A stretch of 25,870 nt of DNA from Sphingobacterium sp. UBA6711 (GTDB lineage: Bacteria > Bacteroidota > Bacteroidia > Sphingobacteriales > Sphingobacteriaceae). The first letter of the stretch is position 1, and each line of letters opens with the position of its first letter. The notes below the pieces were generated by a model. The model ran no database searches and was not told the DNA's origin. It worked only from the letters and a program-made list of their open reading frames with translations. This document shows positions 1 through 7,269 of this stretch, one piece after another. The stretch lies in contig DKIT01000045.1 in assembly GCA_002454415.1 (NCBI GenBank), forward strand, positions 137,451 to 163,320, in the 5' to 3' direction. Both the position numbers and the translations under genes were made by a program.

Positions 1-18
1 TTTAAAATAAAAATTAAA

Positions 19-513
19 ATGGCTGAATATCAAACAAATAAACTTGATGAATTTTCCAAATATATTTCAATCATACTTAAGAAAAAAATTAAAAATAAAC
101 TTGAATTAAAGAATAAAGCTGAAGAAATATCAAATCTTCTTAGTGAAAGCTCTCCCAAATTGGAGGGCAGAATCTTCTATAAGATTTTGATTTTTTTAGA
201 AGAAGATATTGACACTTTTTGTAACAAATATTTTGTTAAGCATGAGGGATATATGTTAGCGAGCATGAAAAAAAACGAAAATCTATTTCACGATCTAATC
301 AATCCCTATATAAATAGCCAAAATCAAATTAGTGATAGCTCTAAAATTATTGCTAAAAGATTTAATAGGCTCTTTTCAGGAGAACTTAAAGAACTCTATG
401 CTGATGAAATATACGGACTATCTAAAGCTTTAGAATTTAGCCCTAAACAACTTTTCGAATACTTTTACGGCGATGGCCCACGCCCGAGGATTGGTATTGT
501 TCCTTCCAAATAA
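19..513 (+). CDS. Hypothetical protein with regulator-like C-terminal segment
   Basis: A 164-residue, Lys-rich, soluble, largely helical protein with no signal peptide or membrane segment. I do not recognise the family. The C-terminal stretch (about residues 128-155, with LSKALEFSPKQLFEYF) resembles the last helix of Cro/C1-type regulators in this phylum, but no clear helix-turn-helix precedes it, so a DNA-binding role is only a guess. The frame is open to the left edge of the window, so the true start could lie upstream; the ATG at 19 is the first one visible. No partner gene is evident: the next gene begins about 250 bp downstream, after a possible terminator. Codon use is very AT-rich, like the other accessory genes of the left half. 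Confidence 0.6.
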   Translation: MAEYQTNKLDEFSKYISIILKKKIKNKLELKNKAEEISNLLSESSPKLEGRIFYKILIFLEEDIDTFCNKYFVKHEGYMLASMKKNENLFHDLINPYINSQNQISDSSKIIAKRFNRLFSGELKELYADEIYGLSKALEFSPKQLFEYFYGDGPRPRIGIVPSK

Positions 514-622
514 ACTCTGTCTCTGATATTACATATTAAACAGAAAAGCCTTTAAAAACTTTGATATTAAATATTTATCATTAAATTAGTTATGCCGGTT
601 AAAGTAAAACGAACTTCTAGCT

Positions 623-652
623 AAGCCTCCTGAGTTACATTTGGAGGTTTTA
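623..652 (+). terminator. Possible rho-independent terminator
   Basis: CCTCC at 626-630 pairs with GGAGG at 643-647 around a 12-base loop and is followed by a short T-rich stretch. The stem is only five to seven pairs, so this is a weak call. It lies about 110 bp after the first gene. The rest of 514-769 shows nothing else I can name. Confidence 0.35.
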
Positions 653-769
653 TTATGAGTGATAAGATTTTCTCATAATATATTTAGTTTTAAAGGACGA
701 ACCAGTTTAAAATAAAAAAAACCACTCACTTTCGGAAATGGCTTCAATAAATTATAAATTTAAAACTAT

Positions 770-1273
770 ATGCAAGCAAAAATAAGATCTTTCCTATGCT
801 ATTTTAGTCTACTGCTATTAAATTTCCAATTTAATATAGCCACTGCCCAATCCCTGCAGCTGGACACGTCCTCTCAAGAGGAATACCAATTCAATATCAA
901 GAAAACAGAGGAAGATGGTTTTTTGACAAGTTTTTACGAAGCGGTCAGCAGGGATGACCAATCCAAACCTTTCGAAATTATCATTACAGAAACCGCCAAG
1001 CAGCTAATGAACATCGATGGGGTATGTGAAAATATTAAAAAGACACTAAATAACCTCGGCCCTGATAATAACTTAAAATTATTAAAAGAGAAAAGCAACA
1101 ATGGCGAGAAACGTCAGCTGTATAAGGTTGCCTCCCAATCCTCGACTTTACTTTTTTTAATGCGCGAGTATAAAGACTCTTTTACAATGATCGAAGCGGA
1201 GTTCCCAAACGAAGAACTTCAAAAAGTTTCCATCGAGAAGTGGCAAACTATTTTTTGGCATGCCAAGAATTGA
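770..1273 (+). CDS. Secreted hypothetical protein
   Basis: A 167-residue protein with a typical Sec signal peptide: basic N-terminus, a hydrophobic core around residues 8-25, and likely cleavage after ATAQ near residue 27. It should therefore be exported to the periplasm or outer membrane face. There is no lipobox cysteine at the cleavage site. The mature part is a small alpha/beta domain with conserved-looking segments (KPFEIIITETAKQLMNI and a C-terminal WQTIFWHAKN). I cannot assign a family. It is flanked by noncoding or decayed DNA on both sides and appears to be transcribed alone. No catalytic motif is visible. Base composition is richer in GC than the first gene. Confidence 0.7.
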   Translation: MQAKIRSFLCYFSLLLLNFQFNIATAQSLQLDTSSQEEYQFNIKKTEEDGFLTSFYEAVSRDDQSKPFEIIITETAKQLMNIDGVCENIKKTLNNLGPDNNLKLLKEKSNNGEKRQLYKVASQSSTLLFLMREYKDSFTMIEAEFPNEELQKVSIEKWQTIFWHAKN

Positions 1274-1286
1274 AGTCGAAGCTTCT

Positions 1287-1670
1287 TTAAAAAACTAATT
1301 CTACCATACCCTGATTTGGTATCACAATGCTTCTACCTTGCAATCTCACAATTGCCGCCTTTGTATTCCCCAATTGTTCATATATTTCGATCGTCTGATA
1401 CTGTTCCGAGTCAATCGGCAATTCAGGAAGTCCATTCCATGGGGTAAATGGCCTTAAAAAATACGATATTTTAAGGCCAGCTTCATGTTCGGCCTCAAAC
1501 TTGTCCCTTAACCAGATGAAAACCTTAAAAAATAACCAATTTTAAGGCATGCACAATTTTAGACCTTAAAGTTGTTCCATCAATCACTAAAAACCTTAAA
1601 AAACCGGCTATTTTAAGGTAAAAAATATCGCTGAAAGCCTTATCGTAAAAACAGAAGATTAGAAAACCAT
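1287..1670 (-). pseudogene. Decayed gene fragment containing palindromic repeats
   Basis: On the minus strand a protein-like frame reads through KAFSDIF and VIDGTTLRSKIVHA, hits a stop at 1542-1544, and continues after a one-base shift as WLRDKFEAEHEAG, FTPWNGLPELPIDSEQYQTI and a C-terminus ending MVELVF before the stop at 1287-1289. The composition is clearly that of coding sequence, but no start is apparent and the frame is broken inside the middle palindrome. Two of the three palindromes are read through in the open frame. I do not recognise the family; a mobile-element or phage protein is possible because of the setting. The call rests only on translation by eye. Confidence 0.5.
1452..1618. 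repeat. Three 25-bp palindromes at an exact 71-bp period
   Basis: Copies lie at 1452-1476, 1523-1547 and 1594-1618. Each has the form CCTTAAAAAA, then six variable bases (TACGAT, TAACCA, CCGGCT), then ATTTTAAGG. The arms are conserved while the loop varies, so structure or a dyad binding site seems to be what is kept. The two 46-base intervals match at 27 of 46 positions when aligned without gaps, so they look like diverged tandem copies and not unrelated spacers. I found no further full copies in the window. Confidence 0.85.
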
Positions 1671-1673
1671 GCG

Positions 1674-1697
1674 GCGCTGCCCGTCTGGGTAGGGCTT
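1674..1697 (+). terminator. Small GC-rich hairpin followed by T run
   Basis: GCCC and GGGC around a short loop, followed by TTTT, lies just before the small reading frame at 1710. It could be a terminator for rightward transcription. The stem is short, so confidence is low. Confidence 0.25.
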
Positions 1698-1709
1698 TTC
1701 ACATTAAAA

Positions 1710-1943
1710 ATGACTCTCACAAATTATTTAGCTATCGGCTCATTATTGGTTCTTATCGGATCATATCGGCTCATTCTTTTATGGATTAAGCAAAAAAATA
1801 GACCATCAAAACATTATATCTACTCGCCTAATCCTGCAATAGGACCATCTGTCATATTCGCCAAAAGAATCAACGCTTGCCTTCGATCTTACCTTAAGAA
1901 AACACTTTTTTTCCCGAACCTGTCTTTTTATTGTTTCGAATAA
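1710..1943 (+). CDS. Possible small membrane protein
   Basis: A 77-residue frame starting at ATG 1710. Residues 4-26 (NYLAIGSLLVLIGSYRLILL) form a plausible single membrane segment, followed by a basic stretch; the C-terminal half looks less protein-like. The 5' part contains a direct repeat of ATCGGCTCATT at 1734-1744 and 1763-1773, so part of the hydrophobic segment may be repeat-derived. The end lies shortly before the next gene at 1988. There is no homology I can recognise and no strong ribosome binding site. It may be noncoding; I include it because the membrane segment directly follows a good start. Confidence 0.3.
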   Translation: MTLTNYLAIGSLLVLIGSYRLILLWIKQKNRPSKHYIYSPNPAIGPSVIFAKRINACLRSYLKKTLFFPNLSFYCFE

Positions 1944-1987
1944 AAAAAATTCTTATTTTAGGTAATCACGTTTTTTTCATTTTACCA

Positions 1988-2464
1988 ATGGATGAATTGA
2001 AAGCTATGCAAATTGAGGAAATTGAATCTTTTTTGAATGAAGCCCAACAGGGGCTTAAAGCCACAAAAACGGGCGACAGTCTATTTGAACTGTATATGGA
2101 ACTGACCTTCATCAGATCCGAGCTGCACCGGCTGGTCCATTTCTGCGTGGATGATTACGAACGTAAGCAGCTTTTCTCCTTGATCGATCAGGCAAGTGCA
2201 ATACAGGTGCTCACGGAAAAACAGATCGATGACTATTTTCAGGGCAGAAGTGACAACCTGAAGTATGACTTTGAGGTAGAAAAGCGATACATGCGACAGA
2301 CACTTCAAACGCACATGAACGAAGCCATCATCTTCAGGGAATTCAGCAAGAAACTGCTTTCCAATGAGCAGTATTCGCGGATAAACAGTCTCTCCATGCG
2401 CTGCCGCCAGCTGAACATGAAGGTAAATGATTACATTAAGAAAAATGGTCTGACCGAAAACTGA
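1988..2464 (+). CDS. Hypothetical helical protein, first of a pair
   Basis: A 158-residue acidic, all-helical, cytosolic protein. I take the ATG at 1988 as the start (MDELKAMQIEEIESFL); an in-frame TTG at 1931 would add 19 residues, but these look hydrophobic and unlike the rest. No signal peptide, membrane segment or catalytic motif is seen. The pattern suggests a helical bundle, possibly for protein-protein contacts. The next gene begins 8 bp after the stop, so the two are almost certainly cotranscribed and may act together. Both genes are less AT-rich than the surrounding DNA, which suggests a separate origin. I do not recognise the family. Confidence 0.65.
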   Translation: MDELKAMQIEEIESFLNEAQQGLKATKTGDSLFELYMELTFIRSELHRLVHFCVDDYERKQLFSLIDQASAIQVLTEKQIDDYFQGRSDNLKYDFEVEKRYMRQTLQTHMNEAIIFREFSKKLLSNEQYSRINSLSMRCRQLNMKVNDYIKKNGLTEN

Positions 2465-2472
2465 ACCCGAAT

Positions 2473-2952
2473 ATGAAAAAAGAACAGCTATTGCTGCTGA
2501 AAAAGGAAATCCTCGAGGGAAGAGATCCCGAAAGACTTTTGGAGCTGGATATCAACCTTAAGCAGCTCATCAGTATTTTGGACTACCGGATTAGGGAGAA
2601 AACCGAAAATGAGTATACCGAAGGGGAAATAACGGAATTCAGGAGCTCGGTCGCTATCGCAAGGTCGTACATGAGGGTGATCGGGTGGAAGCTGGAAAAC
2701 TTCAGATTGGAAAGAGAAAAAGAGCGGATCGATGCCATAACAAAAAATAAACGAGTTATATTGGAGATCTTTGAATCCGGGATGGAATCAGTTCTTAACA
2801 GCCCATCGGACACAGAAGAACTCCGCGCCGATAATATAGCATTGAGAGATCAGCTTTCCCAAAAAGAGAAGGAGATCACTGCCCTCGAAAAAAGGGTAAA
2901 GATAATCGCGCGTGAGGTTGTCGGCATCCTTGATAAGACAAAGCGGGAATAA
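2473..2952 (+). CDS. Hypothetical coiled-coil protein, second of a pair
   Basis: A 159-residue, highly charged protein that begins 8 bp after the preceding gene. The N-terminal half is helical with many Lys and Glu. About residues 112-150 (ELRADNIALRDQLSQKEKEI) have the leucine spacing of a coiled coil. There is no signal peptide and no membrane segment. It probably forms a cytosolic oligomer or a complex with the product of the upstream gene. Family and function are unknown. No terminator is seen before 3150; the minus-strand gene beyond is convergent. Confidence 0.65.
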   Translation: MKKEQLLLLKKEILEGRDPERLLELDINLKQLISILDYRIREKTENEYTEGEITEFRSSVAIARSYMRVIGWKLENFRLEREKERIDAITKNKRVILEIFESGMESVLNSPSDTEELRADNIALRDQLSQKEKEITALEKRVKIIAREVVGILDKTKRE

Positions 2953-3150
2953 AAAGGCTGGATGAATTCCATTGATAATATATGATTAGCTTAATCTGTT
3001 CCCCCAAGCAAAATTGATCTTCCAAACGTATTTGTCATCCGAAGTAACGTTTGATTTGTCTATAATCTTTAAAATTCTATGGTTTCGTTATCAGACTCGC
3101 TTTGGATGAACAATCACCATCTCAAAAAAGAAATGATGACAATTTCAGAT

Positions 3151-3726
3151 TTATTTAAATAAACTTATGAAATCTTCACTTGTTAATGCTTTTACGTTTG
3201 TTACTATTCCTCTGATTTTTATTAAAAGAGATTTATCATTAGTAAAGAAAGTAATGGATTTCCCTATATCTGCTTTAGACTTTGACCAATTAACAAATTG
3301 GTCATCTACATAAGACCTTGTGTTAGCTACTTGTTCGATAATCAGCAATTCCTCCTGTTGAAATTTAAGGATCCTCGTTTTTGCGAAAGATTTAAGATAT
3401 ATTTTTTCCCGGTCATCATTTTTTTTGTTAACATCAAGTTCATCAAGTTGAAAAGTTGGCACATATATTTTTAAGTGTAATTCTTTACAAACTTTCTGTA
3501 AGAGCTTAAAAAAATAATCTTCATCATCCGCCCCATCATCAATCATCCAAATATTAGTATCAAGGATCAAGATATCAGATACGATTTTTTCCTTGAGCAT
3601 TATTTTAATTCTTTCACGGTCTTCCTTGCTTCGTTTTCCTAACAAAAAATCTAATATTTTAATCCCTAATATTGGAGAGCCGACCACTAAAGCTAAACCT
3701 AAAAATCGTAGAATTGGAAAAATCAT
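3151..3726 (-). CDS. Membrane-anchored PIN-domain protein
   Basis: A 191-residue protein. Residues 4-29 form a hydrophobic N-terminal anchor, followed by a basic linker and then a PIN-like nuclease domain. The acidic residues expected of a PIN active site are visible: D56 with N58 in ILILDTNIW, E96 in FQLDELD, D141 or D142, and D164 in FFTNDKSLL. PIN domains are Mg2+-dependent ribonucleases, mostly toxins of VapBC pairs or RNA-processing enzymes. Here no antitoxin-like small gene sits next to it, and the membrane anchor is unlike a standard VapC toxin. It may cut RNA at the inner membrane in a stress or defence response. It is transcribed alone, opposite to its neighbours. Confidence 0.75.
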   Translation of the reverse strand: MIFPILRFLGLALVVGSPILGIKILDFLLGKRSKEDRERIKIMLKEKIVSDILILDTNIWMIDDGADDEDYFFKLLQKVCKELHLKIYVPTFQLDELDVNKKNDDREKIYLKSFAKTRILKFQQEELLIIEQVANTRSYVDDQFVNWSKSKADIGKSITFFTNDKSLLIKIRGIVTNVKALTSEDFISLFK

Positions 3727-4250
3727 TTTGAGAAGTTATTATAAGTTAATTATCTACATGTTTACAAACATACAAATAATAAACATGAGCAGTAAAAAAA
3801 AATGAAGTATTGTCCGAGGAATTGAGTCGTAAAATTCCCAATTTAATAGAGGAAATTTTCTATTCATTTCTTAATCCCTTATAATAACTCAGGCCCCTTG
3901 TCTTATAACCCTACAGCTAATTATGTTAATATGTATCCGTAAATAATTTTATATATTTGGATATCTTTTAGTAGTCAAAGCACATTATACTCCCTGCCAT
4001 GCTTGTTCGGAGCTAATCAGTGATCTTTGAGGAGTCGCCTAAAAGTTTCTTTACATATTGTTAACCTTCGTAAATAGGACTTATTTGATAATTTGATTTT
4101 AAAAATAGGGTACGACGTATATTGGCGGAGTAACGGAGTATCTTCGTTATAAAGTAAAGCGTGCTGAAAATTCTAAAGAGCTTTTTCTCGAGATAGAGAA
4201 AACCAAGGAAAATACAGGATAGCAATTAATCAAAAATCTATTAAAGAAAG
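3727..4250. other. Gene-free stretch with broken coding pieces
   Basis: No intact gene. Two coding-like pieces lie on the plus strand. At 3785-3884, ATG AGC AGT enters a run of nine A and stops, but with eight A it would read 32 codons (through EVLSEELSRKIPNLIEEIF). At 4109-4222 an open piece without a start ends in TYIGGVTEYLRYKVKRAE followed by about 18 more residues. Both could be ends of one lost gene. The stretch also carries a good -7 promoter element at 3952-3959. Confidence 0.4.
3952..3959 (+). promoter_or_regulatory. Bacteroidota -7 element TATATTTG
   Basis: An exact match to the TAnnTTTG -7 consensus. No good -33 TTTG is seen at the usual distance. It would start a transcript with a leader of about 280 nt before the gene at 4251, so it may be the promoter of the 4251-7053 unit or a leftover of the broken gene. 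Confidence 0.35.
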
Positions 4251-4862
4251 ATGAAACAACAATTTACTCAACTTAATGCCGAATACCCTAACATTGCTGG
4301 CATTATGAAAGTAGAAAAATGTATTATTGATGAAAATGATATACCGCAAGGATATGGTGGTATCAATAAAGAAGGCTATAACTACGGCATTCTGCGCCGG
4401 CAGCCAATTATCCCTGAACTTTTGAATAAAATCAACAATCCGAAAGTTCGAACATTGGCAGAAGACTGTAACCGTCGCAATAGCGAACATGGCTTTTGTA
4501 TGTTCAAAATAAACGGCGAATATTGTTTCTGGGGATTGCGCCTATTGCCTGTCGTCAAAACGCCAAATGTTCTGGAACTCAAAATACTTTTGGAAAAAGA
4601 CCCTTCCACAGCCGAAGCCGTGACAAATAAAGTTGTTACACCACGAATGGTCCGAGATATCACATACAACCTTCTTCGGCAAGAGCTTGCTAAAGTACTT
4701 GGTGTATCCGCCAAGGAAGCGGGCCACATTATCGGAAATGAGTTGGATTGTGCTCCGCACGAAGACCCTTGTGGCTATATCTTTATGGTACCCAATTGGG
4801 CGCATAACTGGTTTAGGCACGATGGTTATGTAAAACAAATGTTAACGGTGCTGAATGGGTAA
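4251..4862 (+). CDS. Unrecognised protein with nuclease-like His motif
   Basis: A 203-residue soluble protein, first gene of a four-gene unit; the next gene starts 18 bp after its stop. The N-terminal two thirds is mixed alpha/beta with several Cys residues. The C-terminus, from residue 157, reads AGHIIGNELDCAPHEDP and then VPNWAHNWFRHDGY. The Gly-His-hydrophobic-hydrophobic-x-Asn-Glu-Leu pattern followed by Pro-Asn-x-x-His-Asn resembles the His-metal core of HNH/EndoVII-like toxin nucleases (GHxxxN...N), but this is a motif-level resemblance only, and the usual Gly-Gly after the Asn is replaced. It has no signal peptide, so it would act in the cytosol. It could equally be a non-nuclease family I do not know. 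Confidence 0.65.
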   Translation: MKQQFTQLNAEYPNIAGIMKVEKCIIDENDIPQGYGGINKEGYNYGILRRQPIIPELLNKINNPKVRTLAEDCNRRNSEHGFCMFKINGEYCFWGLRLLPVVKTPNVLELKILLEKDPSTAEAVTNKVVTPRMVRDITYNLLRQELAKVLGVSAKEAGHIIGNELDCAPHEDPCGYIFMVPNWAHNWFRHDGYVKQMLTVLNG

Positions 4863-4880
4863 ATTTTTAGTCAAGATGTA

Positions 4881-6380
4881 ATGAATAGGCTTGAAAATAT
4901 TTTAAAACAACATATATCGGATTTACATAATTCTGATATTAATTTTATAACTCGTAAAATAGAGCATCTAAATGAAAATATACCTTGGTATTATTATATA
5001 AAAATCATAGGAATTATTGCTTCTGTTCTGATACTATTAAGAGGTTTATTTAAAAACAAATATTCGGATGAAAATAGAATAGAGCCGTTTAGCAAACGTT
5101 TGTCATATGTTTTGTTGCTTATAGGTGGATTATTTGGTACACACCAATTTTATCTTAGACAAAAAATTCAAGCATATATTTATTGGTTTTTGATTGCTTT
5201 TTTCTTCATTTTAAATGCACATTTTTTTTATGTGTATCTAAAGTTCCCAGCTGTTATTTTTGACCTTTCATCATATACAATTCTTTCAAAGATTATTTTT
5301 TTGAGTATGATTGGTTTAATAATTAAGGATATTTTTTTAATTCCTTTTTTCTGTTATAAACAGAATAACAATATCTATAAACGGCATTTTGAGACAAACC
5401 TTATATTGGGTGATAAGAAAAACTCTGTAACTAAACATCTTTCTCTAAAACAACGAATTTTATCAAAAATCAATTCTGCTGATGGGACAATTCATGAAAT
5501 ACTAAATGATAAAAGTATAAATTCAGAAGGACCAGAAGTCAGTAATTTTTTTAAATATATTGTAACATTAGGAAAGTCTTCTAAACTTCAGAAGGAAGTA
5601 AATCGTTTGTCGGCTTTACAGCAGGTTGCTCTTGATGCACAAATCAGTTTTAGAGAAGCAATGGATTACCATAATCATGCAGAAGTATTGCTGATAAAAT
5701 GTCGAATGGACGTATACAGAAATCTTTCGTTAGCGAAAGAAATGATCTCAATAATTAAAGATAATCTTCGCAGCAAGGATAACGAACTTGTCAAAGATAA
5801 TATAATAAAAGTAAAAATTGAAAGCATTGACTATCTCCACGATGAGAAAATGATCACCACAGCTTTCGATGACGGAATATTATTAGATGATATCCGCAAA
5901 AATGTTAAAAAATCTATAATGACTACACTTGATAATAAAAGAGAAATAAACAAGAACACGCTGATAGAAGATAGTATAGAGTTAACATTTAATTTAATCG
6001 GGAATCTAATTTCCGAAATCGGCCGATTAAATAAAGAAGTTGTTTCAAAACGTCTAGAAGTACAAAGGGCAAAAAACGAGATAGAAAGCGCCATGCTAAA
6101 TACCAGTAAAGCCTTTTTGGCGATAAAGAGTAATATACTAAGAATTAACGAAATAACAGAAGCTTTAGATAGAGTCAATAGATCTTTTATAAAACGTTAT
6201 GAACCCTTAAGACAAAAAGTTTTTGGCGAATCAAACTTTATCAACTATTTGAATCATAGATCCAAACGAAAAGAATTGAAAAATGACATGGAATTTTGGG
6301 AAGAGATAAAATTATTGTGCCAAATATGCCACGAATATAACAAAATAAATAAAGCAAAAATTATAGAGGATGGAAAATAA
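4881..6380 (+). CDS. TM2-type membrane protein with long helical tail
   Basis: A 499-residue protein. A membrane segment lies at about residues 34-57, then a TM2-like domain at about 67-105 with SYVLLLIGGLFGTHQFYL, the G-x-F-G-x-H-x-F-Y pattern typical of TM2, then two further membrane segments to about residue 163. The remaining 330 residues are cytosolic, charged and predicted helical or coiled-coil by eye. TM2 domains occur fused to many effectors and are thought to sit in the membrane as sensors or anchors; function is rarely known. The gene overlaps the following one by 11 bp, which indicates translational coupling and a likely complex. The tail matches no family I can name. Codon use is AT-rich, unlike the capsule genes. 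Confidence 0.75.
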   Translation: MNRLENILKQHISDLHNSDINFITRKIEHLNENIPWYYYIKIIGIIASVLILLRGLFKNKYSDENRIEPFSKRLSYVLLLIGGLFGTHQFYLRQKIQAYIYWFLIAFFFILNAHFFYVYLKFPAVIFDLSSYTILSKIIFLSMIGLIIKDIFLIPFFCYKQNNNIYKRHFETNLILGDKKNSVTKHLSLKQRILSKINSADGTIHEILNDKSINSEGPEVSNFFKYIVTLGKSSKLQKEVNRLSALQQVALDAQISFREAMDYHNHAEVLLIKCRMDVYRNLSLAKEMISIIKDNLRSKDNELVKDNIIKVKIESIDYLHDEKMITTAFDDGILLDDIRKNVKKSIMTTLDNKREINKNTLIEDSIELTFNLIGNLISEIGRLNKEVVSKRLEVQRAKNEIESAMLNTSKAFLAIKSNILRINEITEALDRVNRSFIKRYEPLRQKVFGESNFINYLNHRSKRKELKNDMEFWEEIKLLCQICHEYNKINKAKIIEDGK

Positions 6381-6789
6381 AACAACAACAGCAAGAAAAC
6401 AAATCACAACTGCACTTGTGGATAAATCTGTAAACGAGATTCATTCATTTGATGTTTACAAGGTCGCAGAGCTTTGGAAAGAAAGTAAACAGATGAATCA
6501 TGAACTTAAGAAGCTAAGGATTGAATCTGATGAACGGATAAAAATTTATTCAGACAAACTACAATTATTAAAAAGTAGTTTGGAAAAAACTTTTGCTGAG
6601 CGTGAAGTTGGGTTAAGTGCCTTATATAAAAATCTTGAACAAGCAGAAAAAGAAAATGATCGAGAGAAGATTATGGCTATTTTAATGCAGATTAGCGGTA
6701 TTATAATCAAAAATCCCTTAGATAGTTTTGTTCAAATGACCAAAGCATTAGAATTTGGCAATCAAGATATCTTAGAGCTAGATTTTTAA
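6370..6789 (+). CDS. Helical partner protein, coupled to the TM2 gene
   Basis: A 139-residue, charged, fully helical cytosolic protein. Its ATG at 6370 lies inside the last codons of the TM2 gene, with AGAGG directly before it, so the two are translationally coupled. Residues about 35-95 (heptad-like spacing through MNHELKKLRIESDERIKIY) suggest a coiled coil that could pair with the helical tail of the TM2 protein. The C-terminus (NPLDSFVQMTKALEFGNQDI) may be a short conserved motif. No enzymatic motif is present. I do not recognise the family. A soluble subunit or adaptor of a membrane complex is the simplest reading. Confidence 0.7.
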   Translation: MENKTTTARKQITTALVDKSVNEIHSFDVYKVAELWKESKQMNHELKKLRIESDERIKIYSDKLQLLKSSLEKTFAEREVGLSALYKNLEQAEKENDREKIMAILMQISGIIIKNPLDSFVQMTKALEFGNQDILELDF

Positions 6790-6816
6790 TACATTATAAA
6801 CAAAAAGCACTAACAC

Positions 6817-7053
6817 ATGATTAAATCTTTCTTTTTTATGATTTGCATTGTCGTTGCAATGCTTGTATTCACCTGGATTTCCTGGGGCAGTACATTATCA
6901 ACGGCATCTACCGTTTTTATTGGGATGGCATTTATTCTTTTCATTCTCGCACAAATGAAAGAAATGAAATATTGGGATGTCATTCTAATTAATATAGGAT
7001 CTATTCTATTAATAATTGCACACGTTTTGCATCTGACTTTAGGGTGGTTTTAG
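6817..7053 (+). CDS. Small membrane protein, last gene of the unit
   Basis: A 78-residue protein made almost entirely of membrane segments: about residues 4-21, 29-46 and 53-74, with a short KEMKYWD connection between the second and third. It starts 27 bp after the preceding stop and is followed 5 bp later by a strong hairpin terminator, so it closes the 4251-7053 transcription unit. Its size and topology are compatible with a membrane subunit of the TM2 complex, a pore-forming effector, or an unrelated small protein. No family is recognised. Confidence 0.6.
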   Translation: MIKSFFFMICIVVAMLVFTWISWGSTLSTASTVFIGMAFILFILAQMKEMKYWDVILINIGSILLIIAHVLHLTLGWF

Positions 7054-7057
7054 CTTT

Positions 7058-7092
7058 ATTCAAACCGCTTATTTGGCGGTTTGAATATTTTG
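7058..7092 (+). terminator. Strong hairpin terminator
   Basis: A perfect 11-bp stem, ATTCAAACCGC at 7058-7068 against GCGGTTTGAAT at 7076-7086, with a 7-base loop, followed by a short T-rich tail. It lies right after the small membrane gene and marks the end of the 4251-7053 unit. Confidence 0.8.
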
Positions 7093-7168
7093 AAACTTTC
7101 CCAAATAGCTTATCGCGCATTTCCTCCAAGAAAGTGTAAAAAATCATAATTTGTCTGAGTTATTCAGC

Positions 7169-7180
7169 TACTCTAGAGTA
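7169..7180. promoter_or_regulatory. 12-bp perfect palindrome, possible operator
   Basis: TACTCTAGAGTA is a perfect dyad about 90 bp before the start of the three small membrane genes. A dimeric regulator, for example the WYL protein encoded downstream, might bind it. This is an inference; a palindrome of this length can arise by chance. Confidence 0.3.
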
Positions 7181-7269
7181 ACTACAGAATTAGAATCGAC
7201 CACGACGCGTCTTGTCACACTCTACTTGCATCTTTGCTTTCATAACATAAACTCAGAAAAATTATCTTT

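Noticed and set aside
1452..1618. Short CRISPR array (three repeats, two 46-base spacers)
   Set aside because: The intervals resemble each other (27 of 46 positions), the repeat centres differ between copies, there are only three units, and no cas gene is in the window.
1931..1987. TTG start extending the 1988 gene by 19 residues
   Set aside because: The extension is hydrophobic and unlike the soluble protein that follows; the ATG at 1988 is a simpler start.
2989..3095. Minus-strand coding-like piece (KIIDKSNVTSDDKYVWKIN)
   Set aside because: Only about 30 codons with no start and no recognisable family; too little to call a pseudogene.
4230..4838. Several minus- and plus-strand frames inside the 4251 gene
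   Set aside because: They are shadows of a well-formed gene with a better start, composition and operon position.
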